Under the pieces are notes generated by a model that was given only the letters and a program-made list of their open reading frames with translations, did not search any database and was not told where the DNA came from. A DNA stretch of 64,000 nucleotides from Latilactobacillus graminis DSM 20719 (GTDB lineage Bacteria > Bacillota > Bacilli > Lactobacillales > Lactobacillaceae). Below, piece by piece: positions 55,548-64,000 of this stretch (position 1 is its first letter; each line of letters begins with the position of its first letter). The stretch spans positions 17,782 to 81,781 of the forward strand of contig NZ_AYZB01000020.1 in the NCBI RefSeq assembly GCF_001436415.1. Direction: 5' to 3'. The translations under genes were made by a program, and so were the position numbers.

Positions 55548-56275
55548 TGGACCGCAGTCAAGTGATTGTGCACATGTATACATCCATTGATGGAAAGATT
55601 GATGGTCCCCACAGTAGTTTAGTGTCAGGCAATTATTATTCTGATGAATTATTTGAGCTTAGTAATGCAGATGCCAATGGCCGAGAAACGATTCAAATGT
55701 ATGCTGCTCAAGGGAATTTAGACTTAAGTCAATTCGCTGGAAAAGATATCGAATATGAAGATTGGATACCTAATATCCAATCTGATACGTGGGCAATTTC
55801 ATTTGATCGAAAAGGTAAATGTGCTTGGGAAAGAAACTATTTTGAATATAATGGACACAAAATGCATGCAGTAGAAATAGTTACTCAACAAGCTAGTAAA
55901 GAATATTTAGCATTTTTGCGTTCAATGAATATTCCATATATTGTAAGTGGAAAAACTGAATATGATTTGCTTGATGTTTTGATTAAATTAAAAAAATATT
56001 TTAAGATTGAACAGTTGGCAGTTTGTGGGGGCGCTGTAATTAATGGAGCGTTTTTACGCGCACATTTAGTGGATGAAATTTCATTGGTTGTTGCACCACA
56101 TGTGAATGGAAATTCACAAAAAAAATCAATATTTGATACATTTGGAGAATATATGGACGACACTTTCAAATTCAATACGATAAAAGAATTAGCAGATGGC
56201 GGAATCCATATTACTTATAAAAAAGAATCGGCTAATTCATACGAAAAAGGCAACTATTTTGGCACTGAGCTATGA
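55547..56275 (+). CDS. RibD C-terminal/dihydrofolate-reductase-like protein
   Basis: A 242-residue putative NADPH-dependent reductase: VIVHMYTSIDGKIDG at the N-terminus, YIVSGKTEYDLLDVL and the nucleotide-binding VCGGAVINGAFLRAHLVDEI, then LVVAPHVNG. This fold reduces pteridine or riboflavin precursors, but many members act in other redox pathways. It ends the cupin operon; a long hairpin terminator follows. Confidence 0.87.
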   Translation: MDRSQVIVHMYTSIDGKIDGPHSSLVSGNYYSDELFELSNADANGRETIQMYAAQGNLDLSQFAGKDIEYEDWIPNIQSDTWAISFDRKGKCAWERNYFEYNGHKMHAVEIVTQQASKEYLAFLRSMNIPYIVSGKTEYDLLDVLIKLKKYFKIEQLAVCGGAVINGAFLRAHLVDEISLVVAPHVNGNSQKKSIFDTFGEYMDDTFKFNTIKELADGGIHITYKKESANSYEKGNYFGTEL

Positions 56276-56289
56276 TATGAAACATAATA

Positions 56290-56348
56290 AAAAAACATCT
56301 CACTTTTAAGATTTAGGATTATTAATCTTAAAAGTGAGATGTTTTTTT
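56290..56348 (+). terminator. Terminator of the cupin operon
   Basis: AAAACATCTCACTTTTAAGATT and its complement separated by a 10-base loop, then T7 (arms shown in part). Confidence 0.88.
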
Positions 56349-56625
56349 ATTATGGGGTAAACTACAAATTTAATCCGTATAAATTTGTAGTTTTTCAATA
56401 GCGGGTTGTAGCTGCCTTTTTAGCATTTACGTTGACATAGAAGCGACAATAATAAATTTTCCAAGCAGTAATATAAGCAAAAGTTTGGTATCACGATGAC
56501 TCAGTCGCCAATTTGTTTTGGTCGTTTATTATTCTCAATATATGGATTAAAATTTTGCTTTTTATAGTATAATGATAGACGATAGGAAGTTAGAATATTT
56601 TGAGTAATTGATGGAGGACAAGCAA
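56349..56625. other. Intergenic region with a second hairpin
   Basis: AAACTACAAATTTA/TAAATTTGTAGTTT with T5 at 56359-56395 resembles another terminator. The rest is AT-rich without an ORF. Confidence 0.45.
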
Positions 56626-57666
56626 GTGAAGAAAATATTAAGAGTAGTCGGGATTATTATTGTGGCTTTAGTCTGTATTTTTCTGTTTACATTTCGAAAC
56701 GAATTAAAGACCTTGACCCAGATTGAAAAGGTTAATAATTATCCATTCTATAAAATGGATTATGCTGGCGATTATGGGTTAGATGAATTACTAGAAAATG
56801 GTGTTTCAAGTGATGCCGAGCTCGCTCAATTTGCAACTAAAAAGCTATTAAAAGGGATCCCTATCAAAATTAAGGTGCCCAATTTAGGTTGTACAACCTT
56901 TAATGTCGAAACCAAGGCAGGTGACCATTTATTTGCTAGAAATTTTGATTTAACTAAAGATCCAATCATGGTTGTTAAAACCCACCCTAAGAATGGTTAC
57001 AAAAGTATCTCAATGGTTAACCCTGGGATTATTGGTGTAAAAGATGGCAATATCGCTAAATTATCTAAAAAAGTCATGTTGTTAGTTGCTCCATACATTC
57101 CGCTAGATGGGATGAACGAAAAGGGAGTGAGCATCGCCGTCTTAAGACTTCCAGATAAACCAACCAATCAACAAACTAATAAAACGGATATTACAACGAC
57201 GATTGCGATTAGGATGGTTTTAGACCGTGCAAGTAGTGTTAATGAGGCCATTAAGTTATTAGAAAAATATGATATGCATAGTTCGGCCAACACGGCCTAT
57301 CACTTCCAAATTGCAGATAAACAGGGGCATAGTGCAGTTGTTGAATATGTTGATAATCATTTAAAAATCTTATCTTCTAAGAAACAACCACAAGTTGCGA
57401 CTAATTTTTATCTTTCGCCTGGAGCACAGTATATGGAAGGCAATGGACAGGATCGATATGCAAAGGTTAAAAACCGGTTAAAGCAAAAGGACAATACGCT
57501 TTCTACAGCACAAGCGATGTCACTCTTACAAGAAGTTCACATGGAAAAAAATGCCAAGAATCAAATGGAAACACAATGGAGTTCAGTTTATAATCTAGAT
57601 CAAAAAACAATGACACTTGTAATTGGTCACAATCTGAAAAATAAATACACGTATCAGCTTAAATAA
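56626..57666 (+). CDS. Membrane-anchored Ntn-type linear amide C-N hydrolase
   Basis: 346 residues: an N-terminal helix (VVGIIIVALVCIFLFTF) and a choloylglycine-hydrolase/acyl-ADT family domain. The core GCTTFNVETKAGDHLFARNFD has the nucleophile-type Cys in the place where CxT begins the mature enzyme in penicillin V acylases and bile-salt hydrolases (text shown in two parts: GCTTFNVETK and FARNFD). Here it is internal, after a membrane anchor, so cleavage may or may not occur. GTG 56626 is preferred because GGAGG lies eight bases upstream; an ATG at 56611 would overlap that site. The substrate is unknown; an N-acyl amide is likely. Confidence 0.83.
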   Translation: MKKILRVVGIIIVALVCIFLFTFRNELKTLTQIEKVNNYPFYKMDYAGDYGLDELLENGVSSDAELAQFATKKLLKGIPIKIKVPNLGCTTFNVETKAGDHLFARNFDLTKDPIMVVKTHPKNGYKSISMVNPGIIGVKDGNIAKLSKKVMLLVAPYIPLDGMNEKGVSIAVLRLPDKPTNQQTNKTDITTTIAIRMVLDRASSVNEAIKLLEKYDMHSSANTAYHFQIADKQGHSAVVEYVDNHLKILSSKKQPQVATNFYLSPGAQYMEGNGQDRYAKVKNRLKQKDNTLSTAQAMSLLQEVHMEKNAKNQMETQWSSVYNLDQKTMTLVIGHNLKNKYTYQLK

Positions 57667-57675
57667 AACCAAGTG

Positions 57676-57710
57676 AAAAAGCCCGCCTATATCATTAGGC
57701 GAGCTTTTTT
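57676..57710 (+). terminator. Terminator
   Basis: AAAAAGCCCGCCTA/TAGGCGAGCTTTTTT hairpin just after the hydrolase gene. Confidence 0.88.
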
Positions 57711-57915
57711 GCGGCGATGGGACGTTTTGCTATCCTAGCTAAAAATTAAAATTTGCGCCGGGTAAACTTAAAAATGGCATTCAGATAATCACCGCTTTAG
57801 GAAATCTTTTCTTCCTTCATCACTTATTCGATTTACTTCTGAAAAATGAAGCCACTGCATATTTTCTGTCGGAATCCCGACGTCATGTATAGAAAGCTTT
57901 CTATCTCACTTTTTA

Positions 57916-59007
57916 TTAAAGTCTCTTTTTCAGCATAAAGCTAGTTAAGCAAGTCACATTGATAATTGTGACCGAAGTAATGGAAATAACAAATACTGGA
58001 AAAATTTGCCAACATAAAGATGTGAGATAACCAAGTAGAGTTGTAAGAATAAAGGTTACTACGACACCTTTATTGGCAATTATTTGATTGTACTGATTAG
58101 CAATTGAAAGACCAATGTAGAATAAGACAACACCGCCATAAAGACAAGTAATCGCAAAAAATGGTTGAGCCGTTTCTTCACTGATAAATTTGAGCGCCAC
58201 AGTGAAAAAACTGATCCCAAATAGAATAAAATAATGAAGATAAATAATCAGATTTCCCGTTTGTTTATTCTGGCTTTCGTCAATCATGTGGTCAAATTCA
58301 ACAATATAAGTGAAAAATAGACTAACAACACTGATGAAGATGAGGAGGGAGTAGATTGTAAAATTGTCCTGCGTGAAATAATCGGCAATCCCCACAATTG
58401 TCTCGCCGAACATCAAAATAATTAGCGCAGTCAGTCGTTCTAGGAGATGAGCGAAGATGATTGGGTGACGCCGGGTGTACTTACCAGTAAAAGCCGGAAG
58501 AATCCAACCAATAATAATCCCAGTTAATGCGATGATAGTTCCTGTGAAATTACCCAGAATACCACCAATTAAAAGAGTAATTGTCCGTAATCCGAGAATG
58601 ATTGCAAATGATTTTGAAATTTGGCGATCAATCTTTTTTGTTGATTGAAAATACACAATAATATATTGAAGACAGAGTGTTAGTGAAAGTAGTCCAGCCG
58701 CAATAAAAAATGTTACCAAACGATGATCAAAAGCATTCGACATATAAAGGATAATTGCCATATCAATAAAAGAAAATGTGGTATTGGTCCACGATGATTC
58801 ACCATAGCGATTAGTAAAGACCATTTGAACCATCCATGAATTAATAAAGACAACCATCACTAAAACAAAAATTGCGAGATTTATGGGACTAATAATCCCG
58901 TGATGGAGATGGTGGATAAGGGTGATTGCGCGCGAAATCATATAAACAAATACAAGATCATAAAATAATTCAATTAGTGAAACGCGCTTAGTTAAAATAG
59001 TGTTCAT
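57916..59007 (-). CDS. Low temperature requirement A (LtrA) family membrane protein
   Basis: 363 residues with ten or so helices. The N-terminal RVSLIELFYDLVFVYMISRA is the LtrA hallmark (ELFFDLVFV), and RHPIIFAHLLERLTALIILM with the conserved Glu follows. The family was named for growth at low temperature in Listeria, but its molecular role is not known. AGGAAT lies before the ATG. No terminator is obvious after its stop. Confidence 0.9.
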   Translation of the reverse strand: MNTILTKRVSLIELFYDLVFVYMISRAITLIHHLHHGIISPINLAIFVLVMVVFINSWMVQMVFTNRYGESSWTNTTFSFIDMAIILYMSNAFDHRLVTFFIAAGLLSLTLCLQYIIVYFQSTKKIDRQISKSFAIILGLRTITLLIGGILGNFTGTIIALTGIIIGWILPAFTGKYTRRHPIIFAHLLERLTALIILMFGETIVGIADYFTQDNFTIYSLLIFISVVSLFFTYIVEFDHMIDESQNKQTGNLIIYLHYFILFGISFFTVALKFISEETAQPFFAITCLYGGVVLFYIGLSIANQYNQIIANKGVVVTFILTTLLGYLTSLCWQIFPVFVISITSVTIINVTCLTSFMLKKRL

Positions 59008-59206
59008 AGTAAGGATTCCTCTTAGGTCTTTATTTAAATTAATACGATTAGAAAAATAATCTAGCTATTTTCTTTATTATAAAGCAATGGATATTGAATT
59101 TGAGTATTTTTTTATTAATACCATCAAATTCAATAATCAATAATTATTGAACGACCTAAATAAATTGCTTGCTATAGGAGTAAAAAATCACAACAGCATG
59201 GTAATT

Positions 59207-59250
59207 AAAAAAGCGCTAGCGGCTTATAATCAAGGCCGTTAGCGCTTTTA
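59207..59250. terminator. Terminator after pyruvate oxidase
   Basis: AAAAAAGCGCTAGCGGC(C)TT/AAGGCCGTTAGCGCTTTT hairpin, flanked by A and T runs. Confidence 0.85.
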
Positions 59251-59300
59251 AGCGTACATTAATTTTGAATTAGGTTAGTTGGACCGTGTGGGCGGGATTG

Positions 59301-61046
59301 CTACTTTAAGTTGTCTAATAAACTACTTAATGCAGGCTGGTCGCCTAACTCATAAGTCTTGCGGAAGTTTTCGATTGTTTCTTGGTCAAATTGATGCGGA
59401 TCTAGTGGCATAAACCCAGTATCAACGGGATCAACATTTCTAATCTTGGCATCCAAGACAATTGGTTTTGTATTCCCATTAGCTTCTAGGGATTCGATTG
59501 TTTCAAAGGCGGTTTTTAATGATGGAAGATCAGTAGCTGTTAAGCCAATTGCGCCCATGTCTTGCGCAATGTGTGCCCAGTCAGCGCCTACTAAATCAAT
59601 TCCATAAGGCGCCTGATTGGCTACCAGCTTTTCATGTTGAATGAAACCGAGTGATTTGTTTTCTAGAACGACGTTGATTACAGGTAGTTGGTACTTAACT
59701 TCGGTGAGTAAATCTTGCATTACCATTGAATAACCACCATCACCAGAGATGCTATAAACTTGGCGATCGGGATAACTTAATTTACCCGCTAACCCGGCTG
59801 GTAAACCATAGCCCATCGTTGCAAACCAACCAGAAAGAGTCAGTTTTTGTTGTTTATCCATAGGGATTTGACGAACAGCCCATTCAGTATTGTTCCCAAC
59901 GTCTAGGCCAAATACAGTATCGTCTTTAGAGTGGGCTTTAATGGCTTCGATTACACTTTCGGCTCTTAAACCTTGACGATCATCTTGTGCTAAGCCGTGC
60001 AACCAATTGTTCCAGTTTTCTTTATCTAATTGAGCCGCTTTTAACCATAAACTGGTAGGCATTTCAATTTGACGCGCTAATATTGCTTCTAAGAAATCTT
60101 TAGTATTTGCAAGAATCGTTAAATCGGCATCATGTTGTTTGCCTAAATCTTCAGCTTTATTATTAACTTGTAAAACTTTAACTCCTTCTGGCCAGAAGCG
60201 AGCAAACGGGAAGTTAGCTCCAATGAATAGAATTAAATCGGCACCTTGAGCAACTTCGAATGCGGGTTTGGTTCCTAAGCGACCCATAGAGCCCATAAAG
60301 TTCGGGTGATTAGTTGGCATAATACCAGTTCCGGGGACTGTCGAAACGACTGGTAGTTGATATTTTTCAGATAATTCCATAACTAAGTCTCTTTGCCCAG
60401 CGGCCCCTTTACCAATCCAGAGGACGGGATGTTTAGCAGCTTTTAATAATTCGACAGATTCATCAATTGCGGCATCACTAATCTTAATGGCTACTTGATT
60501 GCGATAAATTTTAGCCGTTTTAAAAGGTTTGTAATCAATTTCTGTTCCGGATAAATTATCTGGAATGATAACGACAGCGGGGCCCTTATGGGTATAGGCT
60601 GCGCGAATGGCTTCATCAATTACATAAGGAATTTGTTCGGCACTGACAACTTGTTTATGGAAAACCGCAACATCGATAAACATGGGGTCTTGGTTCATTT
60701 CTTGGAAAAAGTTTGTATTCATTACATCAGTGCTTGATTGACCGACAATGGCAAGGACCGGTGCATGGTCCATTTTTGCATCATAGAGGCCATTGAATAG
60801 GTGGGTGGCCCCAGGACCAGCTGATCCAAAGCTAACTCCAATTTTGCCAGTTAACTTAGCGTCTGCTGAAGCTGCTAGCGCACCGACTTCTTCATGCCGG
60901 ACTTGAATATACTTAATTGCGTCACGTTCTTGATATAGTCCGTCGACCGTGTTGTTAATTGAATCAGCGGTAATTCCATAAATATGATCAATATCCCAAC
61001 TTGCTAAAACTTTTGCTAATGCTCTTCCTGCTCTCATCTTTGTCAT
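59301..61046 (-). CDS. pox: Pyruvate oxidase (TPP/FAD enzyme)
   Basis: A 581-residue cytoplasmic enzyme: pyruvate + phosphate + O2 gives acetyl phosphate, CO2 and H2O2. N-terminal TPP domain with GALAASADAKL and the catalytic Glu in RHEEVGA, a middle FAD-binding domain (GKGAAGQRD, LFIGANFPF), then the C-terminal TPP domain with GDGGYSMVMQDLLT and the metal Asn in ENKSLGF. The length fits Lactobacillus Pox/SpxB. AGGAG before ATG. It gives extra ATP and hydrogen peroxide under aerobic growth. Confidence 0.93.
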   Translation of the reverse strand: MTKMRAGRALAKVLASWDIDHIYGITADSINNTVDGLYQERDAIKYIQVRHEEVGALAASADAKLTGKIGVSFGSAGPGATHLFNGLYDAKMDHAPVLAIVGQSSTDVMNTNFFQEMNQDPMFIDVAVFHKQVVSAEQIPYVIDEAIRAAYTHKGPAVVIIPDNLSGTEIDYKPFKTAKIYRNQVAIKISDAAIDESVELLKAAKHPVLWIGKGAAGQRDLVMELSEKYQLPVVSTVPGTGIMPTNHPNFMGSMGRLGTKPAFEVAQGADLILFIGANFPFARFWPEGVKVLQVNNKAEDLGKQHDADLTILANTKDFLEAILARQIEMPTSLWLKAAQLDKENWNNWLHGLAQDDRQGLRAESVIEAIKAHSKDDTVFGLDVGNNTEWAVRQIPMDKQQKLTLSGWFATMGYGLPAGLAGKLSYPDRQVYSISGDGGYSMVMQDLLTEVKYQLPVINVVLENKSLGFIQHEKLVANQAPYGIDLVGADWAHIAQDMGAIGLTATDLPSLKTAFETIESLEANGNTKPIVLDAKIRNVDPVDTGFMPLDPHQFDQETIENFRKTYELGDQPALSSLLDNLK

Positions 61047-61079
61047 AACATATCTCCTATACTTTTACTTACTTTTAAT

Positions 61080-61108
61080 AAGTTAGTCCTTTATTTAACT
61101 TCTGTCAA
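61080..61108 (-). promoter_or_regulatory. SigmaA promoter of pyruvate oxidase
   Basis: On the minus strand: -35 TTGACA, 17-base spacer, -10 TAACTT, about 35 bases before the start. Confidence 0.7.
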
Positions 61109-61554
61109 GAATCTTTATTTTTAGAAGTATCAGCGAAAACTATTTTTGAAGAGCATTAGCGAGTGAATTCTGATATCCATCAAATTAATTACTTTGTGAA
61201 ATTTTGGTGTAAATTTCAAAAAAAATAGCGTCATAAAATTTTATTAATCTCATAAATAACGATTATCTTCAAAATATTGACAATCATTGATCGGCATATT
61301 TTCATTCAAAAATTGCATGTTTTCATAAAATTAGAACGGTTGCTACTTAATGATTAAATCGTTTAGTGAACGACAGAAAACAAGCGTATTTATTCTTAAA
61401 AAAGGCCTATAAGATAATTTTTTAATCCTTAGACGCATTTTTCATTTATTAGCTAGTGACTGTGACTTATTTTCATAACTTAGATTAGTTGCAAAAGTAT
61501 GGGGGAGATTCTAATAATTAGTATTATTAATTTGTCATATATAAATAAAAATAA
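61109..61554. other. Long AT-rich intergenic region
   Basis: Between divergent pox and the surface-protein gene, without an ORF. I see no structured RNA or cre consensus. Its length suggests regulated promoters. Confidence 0.4.
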
Positions 61555-61582
61555 TTGCAGTTTTTAGAATTAGTGATATGAT
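61555..61582 (+). promoter_or_regulatory. Promoter of the surface-protein gene
   Basis: -35 TTGCAG, 16-base spacer, -10 TATGAT, 70 bases before the TTG start. Confidence 0.65.
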
Positions 61583-61652
61583 GTAGTAGGTTAATAAGTT
61601 TGCATATTAATCAAGGGCGTTATTAATGTTATTTTTTTGGGAGGAAACTACA

Positions 61653-64000
61653 TTGAATAAACGATTTGTTGGGATCATTAGTGCATTGTTACTAACGAGT
61701 CAATTGGTCGTCGGGATTACACCGGCGTTGGCCATTGATAGTAGTGACGATAAACAGATCCAAAGTTTTCCAACGGGGAATTTTCAAGGGGATTTTACAA
61801 TTGATCCTCAAAATAAAAATGTTGATGCTGGTCAAGATGTTAACTTCAACATTAATCTTAAAGCAACTGGTGCGGTAACGAAATTAACGAACGTTACTTT
61901 GAAAATTACATTACCGCTTAGTGCATATGTGACTTTCACACAACCGTTAGAAAGTCTAAAAATTAACGGAATAGCACCGACGTTTGACCAAACAACCAAC
62001 ACATTGGTTTATCAGTTTAGTCAATTGCCAACTGGCTCGGTTGCTAAAGTAAAATTACGGTTAGGTACCGTTAATGGGGCCTTTACAAATAATCAACAGT
62101 TACAAGTTAAGGGACAATTAGCCGCCGACAGCGATAAGGGGAAAGTTACAACGATAACCGATGGAGCAGTTAATATACTAGCGACTAAAAACCTTTCATT
62201 AATCAATAAATTTAAATCAATTTATAAATCAGCAAGTGATGATACGCATGATAACCCAGCTATTGGTGATGAAATATTGTGGAATGTCGGCATCGGTGCC
62301 CCTAAAAAGATTGAAGGTTCCGTTTTCTTGAAACCAGGCACGCCAATTAAAGCGACCTACGATATTGATCCAACTTTAAGTTACACGAGTATGGCCGATA
62401 AAAGTGCGCCACAACCAACAATTTCGAATGATGGTAAGACCCTTACTTGGAGTTTTACAGCACCTTCTATTAGTGAACAAGAAAAGAATCAGGATTTCTT
62501 TAATCAAGATTTAAGTTTAATCCTTAAAGTAAAAGATGATCCAAAGAACGTTTTTAAACAGGCTAAGAATACGTTACGCGATGTATCAGCTACTTTTAAT
62601 GATGGTGAGCTTTTCAGTCCAGCTGCAGTTGATGGTCAAATCACGATTTCACAATCTGATCCGACGACCTTACCGCCGAATGTTGGATCCGGGGGATTCA
62701 CTTCACCTCATTTTGGACCGGTCGACGCTTATGGTGCCCTTGGTGATACGAGTCAATTTCCAGACATCTCGGTTAATGATGATGCAACATTAGGGTTTGG
62801 TGTACAGCCAGGATCATTATGGGCAACCTCAGGGGATTCCGACTTTATTGCCTATACAATTCATTACAAAGTTGATCCACATCTAAATATTAAACGGTTT
62901 TATACGGGGAATTTTGCCTTCCATCCTAGCAATAAGTTAGGTGGTTCAAATATTCCCTTAAAGAATCAGCCGCATTATTCATTTAATGTGCGCTATGCTG
63001 AGGATGACGACGATACACCAACAACTGATCCCGATAGTGACGGGAAAGTTACTAATCCGGATACAAATGAAACTGTTAAGTACGAAGCAGCTCATCGGGA
63101 TAACTGGCATACGCTAATGGCTGATGTCCCACTTGGAAAGTGGTTAACGGCTAAAGATTTGAATATTCCTGCTGGCAAACATGTCAAGGAAGTTATGTTG
63201 CATTTCCATCCGGCTAAAGGGACAGAAATGAAACGTAGTTGGGATGGTAAGACTTATACTGCTACTGGTGATGAAAACGGATTACCTAAGTATTATGAAG
63301 CAGATGTTTCCGGGGGTACCGGAGCTAACTATGCCGACGATAATGACCTTTCCTACTTGGATAACTGGGCACCAGCCGGGATGTCTAATACAGACCGATT
63401 GAAATTTCAAATGACTCCAGACAAAGGTTATGTCGGGCACGTCCAAAATAGTATGTATATTAATTTTAGAGGTAGTACTGCAGCTGGTTATGCTACTTGG
63501 CAGGGCAGTGAATATGACTGGAATCATAAATATAGTGCATGGTCAAAAGTATCTGGACCACAAGGCGCTAATATTGTTAAACCAGTCGAAGGAATCAATC
63601 GAGTTGTCAAAACCGGGGTTCAATTTGATCAATTAACAACTCGTAGTGATGGTTCAAAAGTTGTCGAAGTTGGTCCTAATACTGTGACAACGAATGTTGA
63701 GAATACTGAAACTTCCAAAAATGATATCACTGGTACCACAACGAGTTATGTCTTGTTACCTAAAGGCGTTCAATATAGTACTGATCAATTAGAAAATGAG
63801 ACAACCAGCTCGCTGGTAACCGCTAATTATAAAGGAACTGGCCAGAGTCTTGTGAAGGTCACGTATGATGCGAACTATGTGAAACCCGGAAACAGAGTGA
63901 CGAGTACTTTTAAGGTTGAGGTGACAGATAGTATGTCAACCGCACCAGAATTAAAAGTTTATAGCTTTTTAGACACTGATAATTTTTCAGTTCCTGAGAT
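61653..64000 (+). CDS. Large secreted surface protein, 5' part (runs off the window)
   Basis: An uninterrupted frame from TTG 61653 to the window edge (782 complete codons). GGGAGG lies eight bases before the TTG. The first 30 residues are a signal peptide (basic NKR, hydrophobic FVGIISALLLTSQLVVGI, cleavage near PALA-ID). After it come beta-rich, Asp/Asn/Thr-rich domains typical of adhesin heads and DUF11-like stalks (NKNVDAGQDVNFNINLKATG; TSYVLLPKGVQYSTDQLENE). No catalytic motif seen. The C-terminal half, which may contain Cna_B repeats or a sortase signal, is outside. It could belong to the same class as the repeat protein at the left edge of the window. Confidence 0.85.
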   Translation, partial: MNKRFVGIISALLLTSQLVVGITPALAIDSSDDKQIQSFPTGNFQGDFTIDPQNKNVDAGQDVNFNINLKATGAVTKLTNVTLKITLPLSAYVTFTQPLESLKINGIAPTFDQTTNTLVYQFSQLPTGSVAKVKLRLGTVNGAFTNNQQLQVKGQLAADSDKGKVTTITDGAVNILATKNLSLINKFKSIYKSASDDTHDNPAIGDEILWNVGIGAPKKIEGSVFLKPGTPIKATYDIDPTLSYTSMADKSAPQPTISNDGKTLTWSFTAPSISEQEKNQDFFNQDLSLILKVKDDPKNVFKQAKNTLRDVSATFNDGELFSPAAVDGQITISQSDPTTLPPNVGSGGFTSPHFGPVDAYGALGDTSQFPDISVNDDATLGFGVQPGSLWATSGDSDFIAYTIHYKVDPHLNIKRFYTGNFAFHPSNKLGGSNIPLKNQPHYSFNVRYAEDDDDTPTTDPDSDGKVTNPDTNETVKYEAAHRDNWHTLMADVPLGKWLTAKDLNIPAGKHVKEVMLHFHPAKGTEMKRSWDGKTYTATGDENGLPKYYEADVSGGTGANYADDNDLSYLDNWAPAGMSNTDRLKFQMTPDKGYVGHVQNSMYINFRGSTAAGYATWQGSEYDWNHKYSAWSKVSGPQGANIVKPVEGINRVVKTGVQFDQLTTRSDGSKVVEVGPNTVTTNVENTETSKNDITGTTTSYVLLPKGVQYSTDQLENETTSSLVTANYKGTGQSLVKVTYDANYVKPGNRVTSTFKVEVTDSMSTAPELKVYSFLDTDNFSVPE

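Noticed and set aside
63282..63636. Small frames overlapping the last surface-protein gene
   Set aside because: They are out-of-frame shadows of the long open frame from 61653.

Overview
The window comes from a low-GC Gram-positive lactic acid bacterium of the Lactobacillaceae. Evidence: PepI-type proline iminopeptidase, pyruvate oxidase, paired CrcB proteins, an Asp23/Gls24 cell-envelope stress operon, strong AGGAGG-type ribosome sites and several TTG/GTG starts. The gene content fits a Latilactobacillus sakei/curvatus-like species, but that name is an inference. No rRNA, tRNA or CRISPR array was seen.

Layout. 0-19.7 kb is mostly core: the 3' part of a Cna_B-repeat surface protein without an anchor, HflX, a ROK kinase, an amino-acid permease, a Bce-type ABC transporter, a phosphatase, MarR, PepI, a Kef-type antiporter, two CrcB proteins, HelD, CoaA and GuaA. 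19.7-27.35 kb is an accessory block bounded by a 15-bp direct repeat made of the last codons of guaA. It holds two 5'-truncated glycoside-hydrolase-like genes with different tails, each facing a small membrane-protein gene, then an LPXTG/LRR/MucBP protein and a divergent Rgg regulator. It looks like a decayed island at the guaA 3' end; no integrase remains. A frameshifted membrane-protein gene follows (27.5-28.75 kb).

29.1-36.0 kb looks like a defence/DNA-processing block: a PHP-AAA ATPase with a small overlapping partner, a Nudix hydrolase paired with a PLD-helicase-DUF3427 protein, and a stand-alone HsdR_N-like nuclease. 36.4-40.8 kb is a beta-glucoside operon (BglG antiterminator, IIBCA PTS, 6-P-beta-glucosidase) with a consensus cre site on its -35 box. 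40.9-44.1 kb is a copper operon (CopY, two cupredoxins, P1B ATPase) with cop boxes. 44.2-46.9 kb is an Mn/Zn ABC importer behind an MntR-like palindrome.

46.9-51.7 kb holds a double-domain GT8 glycosyltransferase, a tyrosine phosphatase and the AmaP/Asp23 operon. 51.7-56.3 kb is a detoxification/redox cluster (flavodoxin, frameshifted MFS pump, NAD(P)-binding protein, MerR regulator, cupin, carboxymuconolactone decarboxylase-like protein, RibD-like reductase) in which three promoters carry the same MerR-type palindrome inside a 19-bp spacer. The window ends with an Ntn-type amidase, LtrA, pyruvate oxidase and the 5' part of a large secreted surface protein that starts with TTG and runs off the end.
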